Origin: Chlorobiales bacterium
GTDB taxonomy: Bacteria; Bacteroidota; Chlorobiia; Chlorobiales; Chlorobiaceae
Direction of reading: 5' to 3'
Assembly (NCBI GenBank): GCA_022360415.1
Contig: JAKSDB010000235.1
Location: forward strand, 1 to 16,618
Length of the DNA stretch: 16,618 bases
The notes below the pieces were generated by a model. That model was given only the letters and a program-made list of their open reading frames with translations, was not told the origin of the DNA and did no database searches. Within the stretch, counting starts at the first letter, position 1. Every line of letters begins with the position of its first letter. Shown in pieces: positions 1 to 6,970 of this stretch. Position numbers and translations under genes: made by a program.

Positions 1-776
1 ACTTTCTGTGGCTGATCAAATTCAGGCTGATTCACGATATACTCAGCCCCGGCAATATAGAGCCTTTCCAGAACCGGTGCATCATCAAACAGGTTATCCG
101 CCGAGCTGACGATCATGTTCAGCAGAGCCCTGTGCTGCCCGCAATCAGCGAGACGCTTGCTGATCGAATTCCGTATTTCCGACAGAGTAAGCCCCGAAAG
201 CCTCTGGTTCAGCAGCTCGATAACAGAATCCATCTGCGGGCGGGACACATCGAGGTCGAGCTCCATTACAATGGTTCTTACAAAAAGCGACTGGATAGAC
301 AACACGACCATTATCCTCGTCGAACTCAGGAGAATCATATCCAGACGTTCGAACACTGCGTTTGACAACCTTGGAGAAATCACAACGCTCAGCTGCCGGG
401 AAATACTCCCCAGCACCTTTGTCGCAGCCTGAAGCACCTCCGAAGAATCTTTGGGATCGTAATTCAACCGCTTGAAATCCTGGTCAATGTGTTTTTTCTC
501 CTCCTCCTCAATACGCCGCACGTGCATGATAAGGTCGACGTAATAGCGATATCCCTTGTCGGTGGGAACACGCCCGGCCGAGGTATGCGGCTGACTGATG
601 TACCCCTCTTCCTCAAGGTCGGCCATAACGTTTCTTATGGTCGCATCGGAAAGACCGAGATTATAATTTTTTGCTATATAGCGTGAACCAACCGGAGCCG
701 CATTCATGACATAGGCCTGAATAATAATGGACAATATCTGGCGCTCACGTTCTGACAGTTCTTGTGTCACCATCAT
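1..776 (-). CDS. hrcA: HrcA heat-inducible transcription repressor (3' end cut by window start)
   Basis: HrcA is the dimeric repressor of class I heat-shock genes (groESL, dnaK operons) and binds the CIRCE inverted repeat. The reverse strand reads from an ATG at 774-776 and stays open for 258 codons to the window edge. The N-terminus (ELSERERQILSIIIQAYV, then a segment ending GSRYIAKNYNLGLSDATIRN and DLEEEGYISQPHTSAGRVPT) is the characteristic HrcA winged-helix domain, and a typical GAF-like middle section follows. Family members are about 340-360 residues, so roughly 85-100 C-terminal residues lie outside. A second ATG follows immediately (771-773); the ATG at 782-784 is closed after three codons and cannot be the start. 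No strong Shine-Dalgarno sequence is visible. I looked for a CIRCE element (TTAGCACTC-N9-GAGTGCTAA) between 777 and 1033 and found none, so autoregulation through CIRCE is not supported here. Confidence 0.95.
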   Translation of the reverse strand, partial: MMVTQELSERERQILSIIIQAYVMNAAPVGSRYIAKNYNLGLSDATIRNVMADLEEEGYISQPHTSAGRVPTDKGYRYYVDLIMHVRRIEEEEKKHIDQDFKRLNYDPKDSSEVLQAATKVLGSISRQLSVVISPRLSNAVFERLDMILLSSTRIMVVLSIQSLFVRTIVMELDLDVSRPQMDSVIELLNQRLSGLTLSEIRNSISKRLADCGQHRALLNMIVSSADNLFDDAPVLERLYIAGAEYIVNQPEFDQPQK

Positions 777-897
777 CGATTCATTAAAACAACTGTTACC
801 TGTTCGAAAGAAAGTTCGGGCTATATAAATAAAAAAATCAATACCGGGCGATTGTTCCGTCACGGCAAAACAGCCTGGATATCACGAAACGCTCAAT

Positions 898-1008
898 TTA
901 GGAAAAAACAACCTGATACGGTATAATCCGAATAATAAATTTCGACTTTTTAAACAATTGACATAACCAATTAATTTCATCCGGCAACCCTTGACCGGTC
1001 AGTACCAT
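898..1008 (-). CDS. possible small ORF, 36 residues, between prmC and hrcA
   Basis: This ORF is not recognised as a known family. An ATG at 1006-1008 on the minus strand opens 36 codons ending in TAA at 898-900. It begins MVLTGQGLPDEINWLCQLFK and ends in a basic, then hydrophobic tail (KKSKFIIRIIPYQVVFS). A purine-rich run AGGAGGAAGG (1019-1028) lies about 10 bases upstream and is the best Shine-Dalgarno-like stretch in this gap. The same frame is also open upstream to a GTG overlapping the prmC stop. It could be a real small gene co-transcribed with prmC, the eroded end of a once longer gene, or chance. The length is short enough that chance is a serious possibility. Confidence 0.3.
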   Translation of the reverse strand: MVLTGQGLPDEINWLCQLFKKSKFIIRIIPYQVVFS

Positions 1009-1033
1009 ACTGCGGCAACCTTCCTCCTGCCGA

Positions 1034-1942
1034 TCAATGTACACCGGATCGTATCAATATACCTGAAAGCACCCTGTCCCACCCCGCGTAATCCCGGTGC
1101 ACCTCCATCTCCCCGAAACCCTGCCCGGTGACGACCTCAAGCACATTGCGGGCTCCGTCTGCATGCAGCTCAAAACAAAGCAAGCCTTCGGGTTTCAGCA
1201 AGAGAGAAGCTCTTTCACTTATTGCGCGGTAAAAAACAAACCTGTCGGGAACAGTCAGCGCCATTTTCGGTTCGTATTCCTTAACCTCTGTTTCAAGTTC
1301 GCTCCACTCCGTTTCAGGGATATAGGGAGGATTGGAAACAATAACGTCATATTCCCCCCCGACTTCATTTGCAAAACCGTTATTCAGCGCATCGGCCTGC
1401 CGGAAACTGATCCTTTCGGATACACCGTGTCTGTGAGCATTACGTTCCGCAACCTCAAGCGCTCCGCCGGAAAGGTCTACGGCAGTTATTTTCGCATTCG
1501 GCATCTTGAGAGCAAGCACAACGGCAAGGCATCCCGAGCCCGTACCGATATCAAGAATTGCAGCCTTTTTCCTTTTCGCCAATCCGCCGACAGCCATTCG
1601 ATCGAGAGCATGCTCCAGAACAAGCTCGGTTTCCGGCCTTGGAATCAGTACACGCTCATCAACCAGGAACGAATGACCGTAAAAAAACTGCTCCCCTGTA
1701 ATATATTGTAGCGGCTTTCCTTTCAGACGCTCCCGGCAGAGTGAACGAAATTGCTCCAGTTCTTCCCCGTAAACCGGCCGATCATGCTTGAGATAGAGAT
1801 CCATCCTTGTAGAATGCAGAACATGAGCAAGCAGAATTTCTGCGTTCAATCGGGATGCTTCAAGCCCTTTCTCTCTGAAATGCCCCTCTGCGGCTTTCAG
1901 CAAGTCCAGTGTGAGCCACCGCTGTCCGTTATTATTATTCAT
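1034..1942 (-). CDS. prmC: peptide chain release factor N5-glutamine methyltransferase PrmC (HemK)
   Basis: PrmC uses S-adenosylmethionine to methylate the glutamine of the GGQ motif in release factors RF1 and RF2, which raises termination efficiency. The 302-residue product has the family order: a helical N-terminal release-factor-recognition domain (about 1-85), the PRPETE motif (101-106), the SAM-binding loop DIGTGSGCLA (131-140), and the catalytic NPPYIPE motif (204-210) that binds the target glutamine amide. Length matches the family (about 275-300). The ATG is followed by an Asn-rich stretch (MNNNNGQRW). Downstream on the same strand lie the small ORF and hrcA. In many bacteria prmC sits beside prfA; no prfA is in this window. 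Confidence 0.96.
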   Translation of the reverse strand: MNNNNGQRWLTLDLLKAAEGHFREKGLEASRLNAEILLAHVLHSTRMDLYLKHDRPVYGEELEQFRSLCRERLKGKPLQYITGEQFFYGHSFLVDERVLIPRPETELVLEHALDRMAVGGLAKRKKAAILDIGTGSGCLAVVLALKMPNAKITAVDLSGGALEVAERNAHRHGVSERISFRQADALNNGFANEVGGEYDVIVSNPPYIPETEWSELETEVKEYEPKMALTVPDRFVFYRAISERASLLLKPEGLLCFELHADGARNVLEVVTGQGFGEMEVHRDYAGWDRVLSGILIRSGVH

Positions 1943-2008
1943 GCAAACCGGTCATTACTCGTTATCCCGATAAAACCCGGAACCCGCATTCCCCTTACTG
2001 CCAGTATG

Positions 2009-2033
2009 TAAACAAAACGTCGTCAAATGTTTA
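2009..2033. promoter_or_regulatory. inverted repeat TAAACA-N13-TGTTTA in the prmC / DUF4412 divergent gap
   Basis: Perfect 6-bp arms TAAACA (2009-2014) and TGTTTA (2028-2033) flank 13 bases. A second short dyad CTTGT-TTC-ACAAG follows directly (about 2038-2050). Both lie between the divergently transcribed prmC and the exported-protein gene, where an operator or promoter would be expected. No good -10/-35 pair could be assigned on either strand. The arms are short and AT-rich, so chance is possible. Confidence 0.25.
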
Positions 2034-2153
2034 TCCGCCTTGTTTCACAAGCTCAATCTGCCCATTCGGCCATTGGTTATTTAACCCAAACAGAATTCAA
2101 AAAAAAATCATTAGCTTTGTATGCGCTTTATGAAGACCAAAACCAGAGACACC

Positions 2154-2894
2154 ATGAAAAAAATGACCTGTACGCTGCTGATATCGCTTTTGCTTTTCAG
2201 CTTCTCAACCGTGTCAGCATTTGCAAAGTTTACGGGCACCATTGACATGAATGTAACCATGCCCAACGGCACATCCGATATATTGTACTATTTCGGCGAC
2301 AATGCCCAGCGGATGGATATGACCACGAAGCTCGATAAAATACCCGATCCGCTCCAGACAACGGTAATCACACGCGCTTCACAGCCCGACCAGGCAATCA
2401 TCGTTAACCATAAAGCAGGCTCGTACCAAAAAGTAAACCTTAAAACCGCCGTTGAAAATGCAACGCTTGTCGATTTCGACGACGATTACAGAATCGAAAA
2501 AAACGGCACAGCAGACATAAAAGGATATACCTGTCACCATGTCAGGCTTTTCAGCACCTCCGATACCATTGAAATGTGGCTTACACAAGACATTGGCGAC
2601 TTCCGGACTTTCAGGCTTCTGCAATCCCAGAACCCTCGCCTTTCCAACACCATTCTCGCCAAAAAGCTCTCCGATGAAGGACTCGACGGGTTTCCGGTTA
2701 AAATCATCCAGAAAAATGAACAGGGAACGCTTGCGATGGAAGTCGTCTCGGTACAGCAAGCCTCTCCGGAGCTTTTCGAGTTCTCTGTCCCGGAAAACTA
2801 CACCGAGATAGTCGACTCCCGGCAGCCGCTCAACCAGAAACAGAAAGATCATCTGAAAGACCTCATGGAGAAAATCAAGAATTTCGAGGAGTAG
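2154..2894 (+). CDS. exported DUF4412-like protein of unknown function
   Basis: The product resembles the DUF4412 group, which is related in fold to LolA/LppX-type outer-membrane lipoprotein-carrier proteins; this assignment is by general look, not search. From the ATG at 2154 it is 246 residues, with a clear Sec signal peptide (MKKMTCTLLISLLLFSF, then a small-residue cleavage region SAFA before KFTG). The mature part alternates beta-rich segments and carries a DIKGYTCHHVRL motif with a central cysteine. It then has a DTIEMWLTQDIGDF segment, typical of proteins described by a 'conversion to a threonine/glycine-rich beta barrel', and a charged helical tail. The frame is open to an ATG at 2121, which would add 11 basic residues before the signal peptide. 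I prefer 2154 because CAGAGA precedes it and signal peptides rarely start so far in. The proS frame begins two bases after the stop, so the two genes are probably co-transcribed. Confidence 0.75.
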   Translation: MKKMTCTLLISLLLFSFSTVSAFAKFTGTIDMNVTMPNGTSDILYYFGDNAQRMDMTTKLDKIPDPLQTTVITRASQPDQAIIVNHKAGSYQKVNLKTAVENATLVDFDDDYRIEKNGTADIKGYTCHHVRLFSTSDTIEMWLTQDIGDFRTFRLLQSQNPRLSNTILAKKLSDEGLDGFPVKIIQKNEQGTLAMEVVSVQQASPELFEFSVPENYTEIVDSRQPLNQKQKDHLKDLMEKIKNFEE

Positions 2895-2949
2895 GTTGTA
2901 TATTCTACTCCCGCGAAGTCATTTACGAACAAACAAAACACTCCTTTAC

Positions 2950-4395
2950 GTGACAGATAAAATCACCTCAAGAGAAGAGGACTATTCACAGTGGTATATA
3001 GATCTTGTCCGTTCAGCAAAGCTGGCAGATTACTCCGATGTCAGGGGCTGCATGGTTATCCGGCCCAACGGATATGCAATATGGGAAAAAATGCAGGCGG
3101 CTCTGGACACCATGTTCAAGAAAACCGGCCATGTCAATGCTTATTTTCCCTTATTCATCCCTGAAAGCTATATCCAAAAAGAAGCCGAGCACATCGAAGG
3201 TTTCGCGCCCGAATGTGCGGTTGTGACCCATGGTGGCGGCGAAGAGCTCGCAGAAAAACTGTATATCCGTCCCACTTCGGAAACGGTTATCTGGGCTTCC
3301 TATAAAAAATGGATTCAGTCCTACCGTGATCTTCCTCTCCTGATCAACCAGTGGGCAAACGTTGTTCGATGGGAAATGCGCACCAGGCTCTTCCTTCGAA
3401 CCGCCGAATTCCTCTGGCAGGAAGGTCACACAGCACACGCCTCTCCCGAAGAAGCGCAGGAAGAAGTACTCCGTATGATCAATGTCTACAAAACCTTTGC
3501 CGAAAAGCACATGGCTCTCCCGGTGATCATGGGCCGGAAAACGGAAAGCGAAAAGTTCGCCGGAGCTGATGAAACCTGGTGCATCGAGGCGATGATGCAG
3601 GATAAAAAAGCGCTCCAGGCAGGAACTTCGCACAACCTGGGACAGAACTTCGCCAAAGCCTTTGACTGCCAGTTCCAGACAAAGCAAGGGAAGCTCGAAT
3701 ATGTATGGGCAACAAGCTGGGGCGTCTCGACCCGTCTGATCGGCGCGCTTATCATGGCACACTCCGATGACAAGGGACTTGTTCTGCCGCCGAGACTTGC
3801 TTCCCGTCAGGTAGTCATCGTTCCTATTCTCAAAGGGGACAAACAGTCTGTCGTGGACAAAGCTCACGCTATTTGCGGGGAGCTGAAAAAAAACGGGATT
3901 CACGCCTTCGTTGATGACAGCGAGCAAAACTCGCCGGGCTGGAAATTCGCGGAGTATGAATTGCAGGGAATACCTGTCCGGCTCGAAATCGGTCCGCGTG
4001 ACATCTCGAACAACATCTGCATTGCCGCACGCCGCGACACGGGAGAAAAACAGCAGTTCGCGCTCGGCGACACTCTCACTGCTTCTGTTTCATCCCTCCT
4101 CGAAACCATCCAGGATTCGATGTTCAAAAGAGCACTTGACTTCAGGGAAAACAATACATTCGAAGTCACCTCCTGGGATGAATTCAAAGCATCTGTCGAC
4201 AATGGCTTCATTATTGCGCACTGGGACGGCACGGAGGAAACGGAGACAAGGATAAAGGAAGAAACCAAAGCAACCATCCGGGTATTGCCCGAGACCTCCG
4301 ATTTCAATGAACGATACTCGATCAATGAACCGGGGATATGCGTTTACAGCGGAAAACCTTCGAAGGGAAAGGTTGTTTTTGCCAAAGCCTACTAA
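2950..4395 (+). CDS. proS: prolyl-tRNA synthetase, archaeal/eukaryotic-type (ProS type 3)
   Basis: ProS charges tRNA(Pro) with proline. The protein is a class II synthetase of the shorter archaeal/eukaryotic type, without the INS editing domain of the bacterial type. It opens with DKITSREEDYSQWYIDLV, followed by the motif 1 region (MVIRPNGYAIWEKMQ), the proline-pocket segment (LYIRPTSETVIWASYKKWI), motif 2 (VVRWEMRTRLFLRTAEFLWQ, then EGHTAH), and motif 3 (WGVSTRLIGALIMAHSDD). The anticodon-binding domain starts near VVIVPILKGDK, and the C-terminal zinc-like domain of this subtype follows. I chose GTG 2950 (481 residues) because family members begin at this point as I recall. An in-frame TTG at 2896, just after AGGAGTAGG, would add 18 residues with no family resemblance (YILLPRSHLRTNKTLL) and is the alternative. 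It is the second gene of a likely pair with the exported protein gene. Confidence 0.95.
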   Translation: MTDKITSREEDYSQWYIDLVRSAKLADYSDVRGCMVIRPNGYAIWEKMQAALDTMFKKTGHVNAYFPLFIPESYIQKEAEHIEGFAPECAVVTHGGGEELAEKLYIRPTSETVIWASYKKWIQSYRDLPLLINQWANVVRWEMRTRLFLRTAEFLWQEGHTAHASPEEAQEEVLRMINVYKTFAEKHMALPVIMGRKTESEKFAGADETWCIEAMMQDKKALQAGTSHNLGQNFAKAFDCQFQTKQGKLEYVWATSWGVSTRLIGALIMAHSDDKGLVLPPRLASRQVVIVPILKGDKQSVVDKAHAICGELKKNGIHAFVDDSEQNSPGWKFAEYELQGIPVRLEIGPRDISNNICIAARRDTGEKQQFALGDTLTASVSSLLETIQDSMFKRALDFRENNTFEVTSWDEFKASVDNGFIIAHWDGTEETETRIKEETKATIRVLPETSDFNERYSINEPGICVYSGKPSKGKVVFAKAY

Positions 4396-4404
4396 GGCAT
4401 GAGC

Positions 4405-4480
4405 GTTTCACATTGCGCTTAATCTATCTTCAACTCATAAGAACAAACAGAAAAAAAATGTAAGACGCGCACTGTGAAAC
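4405..4480. repeat. inverted repeat, 13 of 14 bp, 48-base spacing
   Basis: GTTTCACATTGCGC (4405-4418) and GCGCACTGTGAAAC (4467-4480) are reverse complements except for one base. They lie just after the proS stop. The right arm is also the 5' strand of the outer stem of the proposed RNA at 4461-4632, so the two pairings exclude each other. The loop is AT-rich and shows no further structure. Confidence 0.6.
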
Positions 4481-4632
4481 CCTCCGGGATTGTCGATCAT
4501 ACCGAATCTGCTTCGTTATAGGAAACTTGCGGTAGTCTACTACAGCTGCGTTCCCTATGCCTAGCATCTCCAGCATGCTCGAGCAATCGCTCAAGCTTAA
4601 GGAAAAACAACCATTCACCGCAGTGCCCCTTG
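4461..4632 (+). ncRNA. ssrS: candidate structured RNA with 6S RNA-like architecture
   Basis: There is no convincing protein gene in 4396-4798, but the segment folds by hand into a single rod. The outer stem pairs GCACTG (4469-4474) with CAGTGC (4621-4626), TGAA (4475-4478) with TTCA (4614-4617), and AAG with CTT outside. Next comes a large asymmetric bubble (4479-4487 against 4589-4613). A stem then pairs GATTGTCGA (4488-4496) with TCGA-G-CAATC (4579-4588), then CAT with ATG and TGCT with AGCA. The apical imperfect hairpin pairs ATAGG (4518-4522) with CCTAT (4554-4558), AAC with GTT, and GTAG with CTAC. A closing stem, an asymmetric central bubble and a long apical stem in about 170 nucleotides is the layout of 6S RNA, which sequesters sigma-70 holoenzyme. 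The 3' side (AGCATGCTCG, AAGCTTAA, ATTCACC) resembles what I remember of E. coli 6S. A weak promoter, TTGCGC-N17-CATAAG (4413-4441), lies upstream. The symbol is tentative. Confidence 0.45.
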
Positions 4633-4735
4633 ATGGCTTGTCAGCACTCCTTGACCTTGCACAAAAATTCTCATTATTCCACGTGACCTCGTGCATTCTA
4701 CCAGACTGAATTTCAAAAGATTCCAATAAAAGACA

Positions 4736-4771
4736 ACGCCCCGGATCAGCACAGACGCTTTTCCGGGGTGT
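4736..4771 (-). terminator. rho-independent terminator of the peroxiredoxin gene
   Basis: ACGCCCCGGA (4736-4745) pairs with TCCGGGGTGT (4762-4771), ten pairs including one G-U, around a 16-base loop. Read on the minus strand, the stem is followed by TTGTCTTTT. It sits 28 bases beyond the stop of the minus-strand peroxiredoxin gene. On the plus strand the tail is only TTTGCC, so termination of transcripts from the proS side would be weaker. Confidence 0.75.
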
Positions 4772-4798
4772 TTGCCATCACGCATTATGCAGAATTCA

Positions 4799-5389
4799 TT
4801 ATTCCGATCCGAAAAACTCTTCCAGACCCTCGTTTGTGGGTTTCATGGTTTTATCACCCTTGTTCCAGTTCGCTGGACAAACTTCTCCGAACTGCTCGGT
4901 AAATTGCAGAGCCTCGACCATCCTCAGCACCTCGTCGACATTGCGCCCAAGACCGAGGTCATTGACAACCTGGTAGCGCACGATCCCTTCCTTATCGATA
5001 AGAAAAAGGCCCCTGTAGGAAACTCCCTCTTTTTCAGCAAGCACATCGTAAGCTTTGGAAGCCTCTTTGTTGATGTCTGAAAGCAACGGGTAGGTAACGC
5101 CTTCTATACCGCCCTGTTTGCGGGATGTTTTCAGCCATGCATGATGCGAAAACTTCGAATCCACAGAACAGGCAAGCACCTCTACATTCTTGTGACGAAA
5201 TTCCTCCAGCCTGTCCTGAAAAGCATGCAGCTCTGTCGGGCAGACAAAGGTAAAATCCAGCGGATAAAAAAACAGCACGACATATTTCCCCCTGTAATCC
5301 GACAGCTTGCACGAGTCAACGAACTTGCCCCCTTCAACGACAGCTTCAAGATTAAAATCCGGTGCCTCCCTGCCAACTAAAACGCCCAT
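4799..5389 (-). CDS. typical 2-Cys peroxiredoxin (AhpC/TSA family)
   Basis: This is a cytoplasmic thiol peroxidase that reduces hydrogen peroxide, organic peroxides or peroxynitrite. The 196-residue product carries the peroxidatic cysteine C50 in FYPLDFTFVCPTE, with the conserved Pro and Thr, and the resolving cysteine C171 in GEVCPANW. The active-site Arg is probably in GIVRYQ. Length is normal for the group. The segment after the catalytic domain reads KQGGIEGVTYPLLSD, so it has GGIEG where sensitive enzymes have GGLG. The C-terminus (LEEFFGSE) lacks a clear YF tail; both features suggest an overoxidation-resistant enzyme, which is inference. Shine-Dalgarno AAGGAG lies 6-7 bases before the ATG. 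A promoter (5478-5506) and a terminator (4736-4771) bracket it as a single-gene transcript. In an anaerobic phototroph it would serve oxygen defence. The electron donor cannot be told from here. Confidence 0.93.
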   Translation of the reverse strand: MGVLVGREAPDFNLEAVVEGGKFVDSCKLSDYRGKYVVLFFYPLDFTFVCPTELHAFQDRLEEFRHKNVEVLACSVDSKFSHHAWLKTSRKQGGIEGVTYPLLSDINKEASKAYDVLAEKEGVSYRGLFLIDKEGIVRYQVVNDLGLGRNVDEVLRMVEALQFTEQFGEVCPANWNKGDKTMKPTNEGLEEFFGSE

Positions 5390-5477
5390 TGATAACTCCT
5401 TTTGGTTATATGTTTATGAAATGAAACCGAAAAGCCTGAACACAGGCAAAAATACAAAACAAGACAATTTTAGTCCT

Positions 5478-5506
5478 AATATACTATCTATACAATGTAA
5501 AAACAA
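5478..5506 (-). promoter_or_regulatory. sigma-70-type promoter for the peroxiredoxin gene
   Basis: On the minus strand, TTGTTT (5501-5506) and TATATT (5478-5483) are exactly 17 bases apart. The start codon lies about 85 bases downstream. Just after the -10 box is a short dyad TTAG-GA-CTAA, which could be an operator. No PerR or OxyR consensus was recognised. Confidence 0.5.
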
Positions 5507-5593
5507 CTTTCAAACCGAAAAAAAGATGCTTTTTCGTTTTTGTTATCACGGTTTTCTCTTTCGTTCTCTCGGCGAATAATACTATTTTGTTTT

Positions 5594-5621
5594 CAGATAA
5601 CCTGTTACTTGCCAGATAACC
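5594..5621 (+). promoter_or_regulatory. tandem 9-bp direct repeat upstream of the permease gene
   Basis: CAGATAACC occurs at 5594-5602 and again at 5613-5621, a 19-base period, with related GTTAC and GTAAC following each copy. The pair ends 31 bases before the permease ATG, which has no clear Shine-Dalgarno sequence. Two sites nearly two helical turns apart would suit a dimeric regulator. No purine riboswitch core was recognised. Confidence 0.35.
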
Positions 5622-5652
5622 GTAACCGCATCCATCCGGTAAAAAAAATTCA

Positions 5653-6960
5653 ATGCGCACCTTTTTCGAGTTTGACCGGCACCAGGCAAACTTGCCAAAA
5701 GAAATCCTTGCCGGACTGACCACTTTTTTCACAGTCTCCTATATCATCATCGTCAACCCCGCCATACTGGAAGCAGCCGGCATCCCGAGGGAAGCTTCCA
5801 TGACGGCAACGATTCTGACCGCAATTTTCGGGACACTGCTCATGGGGTTCTACGCGAAAAGGCCCTTCGCTGTAGCTCCCTATATGGGTGAAAACGCTTT
5901 TATCGCATATACTGTGGTAGCAACTCTCGGGTATACCTGGCAGACCGCTCTTGCTTCGATTTTTATCAGCGGGGTTCTTTTTACCCTACTCACGCTATCC
6001 GGGCTCAGAAGCTGGCTTTCAAAAGCGATACCCCGAACGCTGAAATACAGTTTTGCTGTTGGAATCGGCCTTTTTCTTGCTTTTATCGGATTCGGTCAGA
6101 TGGGCGTAGTAGCATTAGGGGTTTCGGCACAGGCACCTGTCACAATGGCGGACATTTCAGCTCTCCCTGCCCTGATAAGCCTTGCGGGTCTGCTGCTGAT
6201 CTCCGTCCTGCTCGTCTTCAGGGTACCGGGAGCTATCCTTATCGGAATACTTCTGACAACAGCGGCACTGATTGCTTTCGGTATAGAGCCGTTTCCAAAA
6301 GCACTGGTCAGCGCCCCACCGTCCCTTGCCCCGATTTTTCTTCAGATTGATTTTCAGGGCGCAATGACATGGGGTTTCATCGGAGTGATAACCAGCGTTC
6401 TTGTCATGGATTTTGTCGACACGATGGGCACTCTTATCGGACTTTCATCCCGTGCCGATCTTCTGGATGAAAACGACAACCTTCCTGAAATCGAAAAGCC
6501 GATGCTTGTCGACGCCCTTTCAACCATAGCGGCGTCATTGTTCGGAACAACCACCGCGGGAGTGTATATCGAATCGGCGGCGGGGATCGAGCAGGGCGGA
6601 AAAACAGGATTTACCGCAATTGTTATCGCGGCCCTTTTTGCCTTTGCCCTCTTTTTTTCTCCGGTACTGACCATCGTGCCCGGCGCAGCTTACGGCCCGG
6701 CACTGGTTGTCGTCGGCATGTTTATGCTTCAGTCTGTCACGAAGTTCGATTTCAACGATTATACGGAGCTGATGCCCGCGTTTTTGACTGTCACGCTGAT
6801 GATTTTCACTTTTAACATCGGCGTTGGTATAACTGCGGGATTTATTGCCTATGTTATATTGATGTTTTTTACGGGCAAAGCCTCTTCAGTGCATCCCGGC
6901 ATGTGGATCCTGGCGGCTCTTTCCCTGACATTTTATCTTTTTTACCCCTATCATTCCTGA
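5653..6960 (+). CDS. NCS2-family purine permease (AzgA/GhxP-like)
   Basis: This is an inner-membrane proton-coupled nucleobase importer, most likely for adenine, guanine or hypoxanthine. The 435-residue product starts FFEFDRHQANLPKEILAGLT, the usual AzgA-type opening, and has about 12-14 hydrophobic segments. Subfamily signatures are visible: TTFFTVSYIIIVNPAIL, an APYMGENAFIAY segment in TM3 (usually ending NAFF), VMDFVDTMGTLIGLSSRADL (usually DFFDTLGTLIG), and TAGVYIESAAGIEQGGKTGF (usually TTTSYIESAAG). The glutamates and aspartates that line the substrate site in this family are kept, but MGENAF replaces the common MGLNAF, so specificity should be treated with care. Length is normal. It is followed 10 bases later by the amidase gene, which points to co-transcription and perhaps linked nitrogen or nicotinamide/purine salvage. 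Confidence 0.88.
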   Translation: MRTFFEFDRHQANLPKEILAGLTTFFTVSYIIIVNPAILEAAGIPREASMTATILTAIFGTLLMGFYAKRPFAVAPYMGENAFIAYTVVATLGYTWQTALASIFISGVLFTLLTLSGLRSWLSKAIPRTLKYSFAVGIGLFLAFIGFGQMGVVALGVSAQAPVTMADISALPALISLAGLLLISVLLVFRVPGAILIGILLTTAALIAFGIEPFPKALVSAPPSLAPIFLQIDFQGAMTWGFIGVITSVLVMDFVDTMGTLIGLSSRADLLDENDNLPEIEKPMLVDALSTIAASLFGTTTAGVYIESAAGIEQGGKTGFTAIVIAALFAFALFFSPVLTIVPGAAYGPALVVVGMFMLQSVTKFDFNDYTELMPAFLTVTLMIFTFNIGVGITAGFIAYVILMFFTGKASSVHPGMWILAALSLTFYLFYPYHS

Positions 6961-6970
6961 CGATGGTCCC

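Noticed and set aside
958..963. TTGACA on the plus strand as a -35 promoter box
   Set aside because: No -10 box lies at 16-18 bases, and no plus-strand gene follows in a sensible position.
777..1033. CIRCE operator upstream of hrcA
   Set aside because: Neither GCACTC nor GAGTGC arms occur in the gap, so no CIRCE can be claimed.
3151..3927. 258-residue ORF antisense to proS
   Set aside because: It lies wholly within the confidently assigned proS gene and is an open shadow frame without any recognisable motif.
4430..4726. 98-residue minus-strand ORF in the proS/peroxiredoxin gap
   Set aside because: No family resemblance, low-complexity hydrophobic end, no Shine-Dalgarno sequence. The stretch is better explained by the foldable RNA. 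A 50-residue plus-strand frame at 4557-4709 was rejected for the same reasons.
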